From positions 1 through 64,000 of the forward strand of contig NZ_RKMB01000020.1 of the NCBI RefSeq assembly GCF_003797765.1: 64,000 nt of DNA, in the 5' to 3' direction. Within the stretch, counting starts at the first letter, position 1. Every line of letters starts with the position of its first letter. Positions 63,968-64,000 of this stretch are shown here, piece after piece. Source of the stretch: Ramlibacter sp. WS9. GTDB taxonomy: Bacteria > Pseudomonadota > Gammaproteobacteria > Burkholderiales > Burkholderiaceae_C. The notes under the pieces were generated by a model that saw nothing but the letters and a program-made list of their open reading frames with translations, had not been told where the DNA came from and did not search any database. The position numbers and the translations under genes are program-made.

Positions 63968-64000
63968 TCAGGCGGCGGCCGCCGCCTGGTGCCGCGCCGC
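63968..64000 (-). CDS. Possible 3' end of an off-window gene
   Basis: Read on the minus strand, the window edge gives Ala-Ala-Arg-His-Gln followed by five Ala and a TGA at 63968-63970. This resembles the Ala-rich tail of a Burkholderiales protein, but ten codons are too few to be sure. A hairpin GGGGC-TGTC-GCCCC lies downstream. Confidence 0.25.
   Translation of the reverse strand, partial: AARHQAAAAA

Noticed and set aside
63860-64000. Complete gene at the right edge
   Set aside because: Only a ten-codon Ala-rich tail on the minus strand is visible; nothing more can be supported.

Overview
The window is high-GC DNA from a betaproteobacterium, most likely Burkholderiales, family Comamonadaceae (Ramlibacter/Variovorax-like). 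The evidence is a Burkholderiales-type 5S rRNA 3' end, a Bug/TctC binding protein, a GVVDVG-type trimeric porin, a separate glyQ/glyS pair, PhhA-Hpd with an Lrp regulator, an isovaleryl-CoA dehydrogenase next to AceK, and a Comamonadaceae-type intergenic repeat. The genus is inferred, not shown.

Layout. 1-200: end of an rRNA operon and its terminators. 0.2-5.3 kb (minus): thioredoxin-like protein, MBL hydrolase, FadD and an FFLEELY-type protein. 5.4-8.4 kb: Tat-signal subunit, GMC oxidoreductase and lipase-like hydrolase. 8.5-16.7 kb: LuxR and Crp/Fnr regulators, M4 protease without a signal peptide, M20 amidohydrolase, Bug protein, and a zinc-ribbon/cyclase/AAA regulator. 16.7-20.6 kb: methyltransferase pair, then phhA-hpd divergent from an Lrp regulator. 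20.7-29.6 kb: acetyltransferase, CorC-like protein, Lnt, LysR-porin-asparaginase, D-aminoacylase and a BASS transporter. 29.8-38.3 kb: glyQS-gmhB-plsC, a YgjP-type metalloprotease and a multi-PAS kinase. 38.3-48.4 kb: a catabolic block (MBL hydrolase, MerR regulator, proline dehydrogenase, thioesterase, isovaleryl-CoA dehydrogenase, carbonic anhydrase, AceK, thiolase, second acyl-CoA dehydrogenase) with conserved palindromic operators. 48.4-56.5 kb: a toxin-antitoxin pair, then an OmpR regulator and two paralogous hybrid kinases divergent from an RTX protein.

56.5-63 kb is the most unusual part. A retron-like reverse transcriptase with a long N-terminal extension is preceded by a structured region that looks like msr-msd and is coupled by an ATGA overlap to a YchJ/SEC-C gene. 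Just upstream lies a frameshifted remnant of another RT end plus YchJ start with the same junction, so the cassette seems to have been duplicated or replaced here. Further on, an 880-residue protein joins a GH19 lysozyme/chitinase-like domain, a papain-like peptidase domain and an alpha/beta-hydrolase domain, with no signal peptide and no obvious immunity gene.

How the genes work together. FadD, the acyl-CoA dehydrogenases, thioesterase, thiolase and AceK fit fatty-acid and leucine/isovalerate breakdown to acetyl-CoA, with AceK setting flux to the glyoxylate shunt. PhhA-Hpd feed phenylalanine and tyrosine into the homogentisate route. Asparaginase, D-aminoacylase, M20 hydrolase and proline dehydrogenase suggest amino-acid scavenging. 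All functions rest on motif recognition by eye; no database search was run.
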